A DNA stretch of 64,000 nucleotides from Pseudomonas sp. stari2 (lineage in GTDB: Bacteria; Pseudomonadota; Gammaproteobacteria; Pseudomonadales; Pseudomonadaceae): assembly GCF_040760005.1 (NCBI RefSeq), contig NZ_CP099760.1:1855501-1919500 (forward strand), read 5' to 3'. The position numbers were made by a program, and so were the translations under genes. The notes under the pieces were generated by a model. The model was not told the DNA's origin, made no database searches, and was given only the letters and a program-made list of their open reading frames with translations. Below, piece after piece: positions 60,198 to 64,000 of this stretch. Position 1 is the first letter of the stretch. Every line of letters starts with the position of its first letter.

Positions 60198-61065
60198 TGT
60201 TGAAATGGAAAACAGCAAGTACAAGCTATTGGGATTTGAAAATGGAAAAAGCCTGGCCGTCATCATGGTCATTGCGACCGGAAAGATTATTAAAATAAAA
60301 CTGAGTGAAGTGTTGAATAGTGAGATTATGGATAATCTGAATAAAATAGAAGTCAAAAACCTGTACAAGAAATTTTATTCCCAGGGAGGGGCGCTCACCG
60401 CCTATGATCTTAATGATCGTCATGAGAGTTCCTGGATGATCTATATCATTCTGAACCTTATGTTGTTTACGCTGTACATCTTTACCAGTATCGCCGCGAC
60501 CAAGCCGATCTATCTGGAATACTTTGATATTATCGTTACGCCGGGTACTTTTCTTTATCCGTTGACCTTTCTGATCGTCGACTTGTTGAATGAGACATTC
60601 GGTCTCAGGCTTGCGCGAAAAGCGATACTTTTCGCTTTTATCAGCAACGCGGCCATCATTATCTTGCTGGCCATCACGACTCATCTCCCCGGGCTGCCGG
60701 GCTGGAAGCTCGACGGGCCTTACAATGATGTCATCAGTCAGTTGTCTTCTGTCCTGGTGGCGTCTTCTGTTTCGTTTCTGGTTTCCGAGAATATTAACTC
60801 GTATTTGTTGTGCAAAATCAAAGAACTCACTAACTCCAGATTCCTGTTTTTGCGCGTGTTTTTAAGTACGTTGTTTGCGGTAATCATCGACAGCTTTCTT
60901 TTCTGCTTCATTGCGTTTTATGGCGCGATGGAAACCAGCGCGATACTGAACATGATCTATGTTCAGATTGCGATAAAGGTTGGTTTCGCTTTCTTCAATG
61001 TCTTGCCTGCCTACGGGGCAAGGGCATTGTTCAAGAAGTACTTGACCGGCAGTCAGGCGCAATAA
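60187..61065 (+). CDS. VUT-family (YhhQ-like) transporter with N-terminal extension
   Basis: A 292-residue protein. The C-terminal ~215 residues form six membrane helices of the VUT/queuosine-precursor transporter family (FLYPLTFLIVDLLNETFGLRLARKAI, SFLVSENINSYLLCKIKEL, FLFCFIAFYG). The first ~75 residues are a soluble, Lys-rich segment (KYKLLGFENGKSLAVIMVIATGKIIKIKLSEVL) not found in E. coli YhhQ, which has about 221 residues. GAGGAA lies seven bases before the ATG, inside the preceding gene, so translation is coupled. The family imports preQ0/preQ1-type queuosine precursors; the nearby queC supports that role here, by inference. Confidence 0.75.
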   Translation: MGCSVEMENSKYKLLGFENGKSLAVIMVIATGKIIKIKLSEVLNSEIMDNLNKIEVKNLYKKFYSQGGALTAYDLNDRHESSWMIYIILNLMLFTLYIFTSIAATKPIYLEYFDIIVTPGTFLYPLTFLIVDLLNETFGLRLARKAILFAFISNAAIIILLAITTHLPGLPGWKLDGPYNDVISQLSSVLVASSVSFLVSENINSYLLCKIKELTNSRFLFLRVFLSTLFAVIIDSFLFCFIAFYGAMETSAILNMIYVQIAIKVGFAFFNVLPAYGARALFKKYLTGSQAQ

Positions 61066-61074
61066 TGCAGGATG

Positions 61075-61116
61075 GCGCTCACCGGGTAGGTCGTTACCAT
61101 AATTCCAGGTGAGCGC
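61075..61116. terminator. Long-loop hairpin between convergent VUT and queC genes
   Basis: GCGCTCACC / GGTGAGCGC arms with a 24-base loop in the 73-base convergent spacer. There is no clean T-run on either side, so its strength as a terminator is uncertain. Confidence 0.45.
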
Positions 61117-61138
61117 TTGTTGTTGTGCAGTTAAATAC

Positions 61139-61837
61139 TCAGTTCAAATTCAGTTTTGCTTTCAGACTGAGCGTAACTTGATCTTTGTTGTTGAGGAACT
61201 CATTGAGGCCTTTGGCGCGAAGATTACAGGCATCGCAATTAGAGCAACCGTTACCTTTAATGCCGTTGTAGCAGGTCAGTGTCTGGTCGCGAATAAACTC
61301 CAGCCGGTTATGGTAATCGGCCAGGGCCCAGGTTTCCGCTTTGTTCAGCCACATCAGCGGAGTGTCCAGGGTCAATTTATAATCCATACCCAGTTCAAGG
61401 GCTTTGTTCAGTGCCTTGACAAAGTCATCTCGGCAATCCGGGTAGCCGGAGAAGTCTGTTTCACAAACACCGGTAATGACGGTCCTGGCCTGAACCTGGT
61501 ACGCATATATGGAAGCCAGGGTCAAAAACAGAATGTTCCTGCCCGGCACAAATGTACTCGGCAGGCTTTCTCCTGAACTATTAATGGTCGGGACTGGAAT
61601 GTTGTCGCGCGTCAGGCTGCTGATGGCCAGTTCATTAAGCAGCGACACGTCCATGGTCTTGTGTACGGTTACACCAAGTTCTTTTGCCAGTTGCTGTGCA
61701 ACTTCAATTTCTGCACGATGGCGCTGGCCATAGTCAAACGTGATGCAGTGGATTTCATCGTAGTGGGTCAAGGCATGGATCAAACAGGTTGTTGAGTCCT
61801 GCCCGCCGCTAAATACGATGACTGCTTTATTGCTCAT
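61139..61837 (-). CDS. queC: 7-cyano-7-deazaguanine synthase, enterobacterial-type
   Basis: A 232-residue ATP-dependent enzyme that converts 7-carboxy-7-deazaguanine to preQ0. Seen: the PP-loop ([16 protein letters not shown]), [58 protein letters not shown] and the zinc ligands in [20 protein letters not shown]. This sequence follows the E. coli type closely; the QueC normally found in pseudomonads, as I recall it, begins with LLSGGLDSATVVA and is clearly different. With its low G+C this suggests horizontal acquisition of a second copy. CAGGAAG before the ATG supports the start at 61837. No preQ1 riboswitch was seen upstream. Confidence 0.9.
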   Translation of the reverse strand: MSNKAVIVFSGGQDSTTCLIHALTHYDEIHCITFDYGQRHRAEIEVAQQLAKELGVTVHKTMDVSLLNELAISSLTRDNIPVPTINSSGESLPSTFVPGRNILFLTLASIYAYQVQARTVITGVCETDFSGYPDCRDDFVKALNKALELGMDYKLTLDTPLMWLNKAETWALADYHNRLEFIRDQTLTCYNGIKGNGCSNCDACNLRAKGLNEFLNNKDQVTLSLKAKLNLN

Positions 61838-62108
61838 GGTTATGCTTCCTGCATTGAAAGGGTAAATGCAATATTCGAACAATAATCGAGGAGATTCTTG
61901 TCTCGGGTGTTCATTGCCGTGGCGATATTCTACGTAGTACGGCGCTCGTTGGCACTGATTAATGCCCCCATGTTGACGGGGCAGTTTTCCCGTTTCGCCA
62001 GATAGTCGCCGTGTATAGTGAAAAGACGCGACGCTGAAAGCACACTCAGGGTCATGCTGACCGTAGCTGCTACAGGTGCGGCGAAACAGGCTTTACGATG
62101 AGAATGCA

Positions 62109-62522
62109 ATGCTGAAGATTTCCAATAACGTGCATCTGCCGGATGCCGAGATCGAACTGACTGCCATCCGCGCCCAAGGGGCTGGCGGGCAGAACGTCAA
62201 CAAGGTCTCCAGCGCCGTGCACTTGCGCTTCGATATTCCTGCCTCGTCCTTGCCCGAGTTCTACAAGGAGCGGCTGCTGGCGCTTCGCGACACTCGCATC
62301 ACCAGCGATGGCGTGCTGATCATCAAGGCTCAGCAATACCGCACGCAGGAACAGAATCGCGCCGATGCACTGGAGCGTCTGACCGAGTTGATCCTCAGCG
62401 CCACCAAGGTCGAGAAGAAACGCCGTCCAACCAAGCCGACGCTGGGGTCGAAGAAGCGTCGGCTGGAGTCGAAGACCAAGCGCGGCAGCATCAAGGCCGG
62501 GCGCGGCAAGGTGGATTTCTAG
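62109..62522 (+). CDS. arfB: Alternative ribosome-rescue factor ArfB (peptidyl-tRNA hydrolase)
   Basis: A 137-residue release-factor-like protein that frees ribosomes stalled on truncated mRNA. The catalytic GGQ is in [21 protein letters not shown]; the long basic C-terminal tail ([21 protein letters not shown]) that enters the mRNA channel is complete. The ATG at 62109 gives the family start [11 protein letters not shown]. It ends with a 4-base overlap against the convergent MFS gene. Confidence 0.94.
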   Translation: MLKISNNVHLPDAEIELTAIRAQGAGGQNVNKVSSAVHLRFDIPASSLPEFYKERLLALRDTRITSDGVLIIKAQQYRTQEQNRADALERLTELILSATKVEKKRRPTKPTLGSKKRRLESKTKRGSIKAGRGKVDF

Positions 62523-63718
62523 TCTTCGCGGTACTTCGACGTGTGGCGATACAGATAGACGCTCAACGCCAGGCCACTCAATGCGGCGATTGCGGCGAAC
62601 AGGAAGATCGAGGCAAAACCGAAGCCCGCCGCAATCGCCCCGGCCAATGGCCCGGTGATCCCCAGCGACAGATCGATGAACAGCGAATAGGCGCCGACCG
62701 CCGCACCGCGACTGGAAGCCGGCACCAGGTTCACCGCTTCCACGCCCAGCGCCGGGAACACCAGCGAGAAGCCGAAACCGCTCAATGCCGCACCCGCCAG
62801 CGCCCAGTGCGCGTCCGGCGCCAGCCATAGCAACAGCAGGCCCAGTGTTTCCACCGACAGGCAGGCAATCGCCACGCGAAAGCCGCCGAGGCGGTTGATC
62901 AGGTTACCGAACAGCAGTCGCGCGCCGATGAAGCTTGCACCGAACAGACTCAGGCACAGCACCGCGTTTTCCCAATGCTGTGTGGCGTAATACAGAGTGA
63001 TGAAGGTGGCGATTGTGCCGAAACCGATCGAGCCCAGCGCCAGTCCGCAGCCGTGGGGAAAGACGCGACCCAGCACATGCATGAACGGCAAACGCTCGCC
63101 AGCGACAATCGGCGCGGCGGTTTTCGGCCAGGCCAGCAGCAAGCCCAGCGATGCGAGCAACAGAATGCTCACGCCCATGCTCCACAGACCGAAATGGCTG
63201 ACCAGCCACACACCCAACGGCGCCCCGATGGCCAGCGCACCATAACTGGCGATCCCGTTCCATGAGATGACTTTGGCCGTGTTGGCCGCGCCGACGCGGC
63301 CGATGCCCCAGCCGATCGATCCGGAGCCGACGAGACTTTCCGCACTGCCCAGTACCAGGCGGCCGATGAACAGGCTGATCAGACTGAGCATCGGCAGATT
63401 GGGCGTCCAGGCCGAAAACAGCATGAACACGCCACTCAGTCCACACCCGGCCAGACCAATCATCACCGCACGTTTGCTGCCCTGGTTGTCGATGATCTTG
63501 CCGGCATACGGACGACTGAGCAGGGTGGCGAGGTATTGCACGCTGATCACCAGACCGGCGATGACCGCGCCGAAGCCCAGGTCGCTATGTACGTAGCCGG
63601 GCAGCACCGCCAGCGGAATGCCGATATTCAGGTAGCCGATGAAGGTGAACAGGACGATGGAAACGACTTGCAGCGTGACCGCCAGGGGGCGCTGGGGTTC
63701 TGGCATAGAGGACGACAT
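62519..63718 (-). CDS. MFS transporter (YhhS-like)
   Basis: A 399-residue major-facilitator protein with twelve membrane helices. The loop 2-3 motif is [19 protein letters not shown], and helix 5-like [37 protein letters not shown] is typical of the YhhS/arabinose-efflux group. The N-terminus is [19 protein letters not shown]. Substrate unknown; members are linked to drug or glyphosate tolerance. The ribosome-binding site is weak, and Met5 is an alternative start. Confidence 0.88.
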   Translation of the reverse strand: MSSSMPEPQRPLAVTLQVVSIVLFTFIGYLNIGIPLAVLPGYVHSDLGFGAVIAGLVISVQYLATLLSRPYAGKIIDNQGSKRAVMIGLAGCGLSGVFMLFSAWTPNLPMLSLISLFIGRLVLGSAESLVGSGSIGWGIGRVGAANTAKVISWNGIASYGALAIGAPLGVWLVSHFGLWSMGVSILLLASLGLLLAWPKTAAPIVAGERLPFMHVLGRVFPHGCGLALGSIGFGTIATFITLYYATQHWENAVLCLSLFGASFIGARLLFGNLINRLGGFRVAIACLSVETLGLLLLWLAPDAHWALAGAALSGFGFSLVFPALGVEAVNLVPASSRGAAVGAYSLFIDLSLGITGPLAGAIAAGFGFASIFLFAAIAALSGLALSVYLYRHTSKYRED

Positions 63719-63801
63719 GGGTAACGATCCACGGGGAGAGCAGAATAGATAGGCTGCTCATGATACCGGCGTGGACGATTCTGCGGCGGGGAAAAGTAAA
63801 A

Positions 63802-63984
63802 CTATTTGGCCGGGGCGACCAGTTGCGTGGTGACCAGTGCGGCGAGGGCGTTTTCTTCGCTGCCGAAACGGGCGAGCAGTGCGGCCTGTTTCTCGGGCGA
63901 GAGACGGCTCCAGATCTCGATCATCTTCTCGGTGGCGCCGATAAGGATTTCAGCCTGTTGTTCGTTAAAGGTTTCGTCGGTCAT
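63802..63984 (-). CDS. Small hypothetical protein of 60 residues
   Basis: A complete short frame, MTDETFNEQQAEILIGATEKMIEIW continuing to LVAPAK. It is amphipathic and helical in appearance, with no membrane segment or cysteine. Codon use resembles the surrounding genes, and a short TGAG lies six bases before the ATG. It resembles small conserved Pseudomonas proteins but I cannot name a family. Confidence 0.6.
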   Translation of the reverse strand: MTDETFNEQQAEILIGATEKMIEIWSRLSPEKQAALLARFGSEENALAALVTTQLVAPAK

Positions 63985-64000
63985 GGCAGGCTCAGGTTTC

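Noticed and set aside
61838..62108. preQ1 riboswitch before queC
   Set aside because: No pseudoknot-type preQ1 aptamer pattern was recognisable in the 271 bases between queC and arfB.

Overview
The window is a stretch of a Pseudomonas chromosome, most likely of the P. fluorescens group. The evidence is the high G+C content, the gene neighbourhoods (recQ / slyA-like / fimV-like / plpD; yciB-yciI; scpAB-rluB), a MapA-type RTX adhesin with its own type I secretion genes, and Pseudomonas-type palindromic repeats (REP). No rRNA, tRNA, CRISPR array, insertion sequence or prophage was found.

Layout. 0-14 kb: a DTW-domain tRNA-modification enzyme, then a secretion operon on the minus strand (mapE-mapB-mapC-like: outer-membrane channel, ABC transporter, adaptor) divergent from a 2,636-residue RTX adhesin. 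The adhesin carries a TAAG retention/cleavage site, six 250-residue tandem repeats, a VWA domain and an RTX tail. 14-31 kb: an accessory region with four large proteins that look like strings of immunoglobulin-like domains and have no visible signal peptide (two of 1,356 and 1,410 residues, two of exactly 642 residues), plus one classical autotransporter. Three of the four large genes share a 21-bp motif upstream, in the same orientation to the gene, containing a CT-N12-AG lux-box-like dyad. Around the first gene lie one complete and one truncated copy of a small Pseudomonas gene family (DUF6124-like). The complete copy has a strongly structured 5' leader. 31-46 kb: housekeeping and regulatory genes (ybaN-, yecA-type, recQ, a MarR/SlyA regulator, a FimV-like protein, the PlpD patatin autotransporter, a SelT-like protein, an EamA exporter, two AraC regulators, an LpxH-like phosphoesterase, an HD-domain protein, a Mpo1/DUF962 protein, a TrkH potassium channel). 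46-55 kb: a nitroreductase, a CpxRA-like envelope-stress operon with a Spy/CpxP protein, yciI and yciB, then trpH-like / yciO / scpA / scpB / DUF1289 / rluB. 55-64 kb: a gene-poor leader region before aroP, a divergent serine-hydroxymethyltransferase-like enzyme, a visibly AT-richer islet (XRE/S24-type regulator, VUT-family transporter, enterobacterial-type QueC), arfB, an MFS exporter and one small hypothetical gene.

How the genes work together. The Map-type genes form one secretion-adhesion unit whose release protease and c-di-GMP receptor (LapG/LapD) must be encoded elsewhere. The four Ig-like genes are probably one regulon because of the shared operator, but their export route and function are unknown; this cluster is the best candidate for an undescribed system. 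The XRE-VUT pair overlaps and is translationally coupled, and with the convergent queC it suggests acquired 7-deazaguanine (queuosine precursor) uptake or synthesis. All functional calls were made by reading the sequence and from recalled family features; no database search was run.
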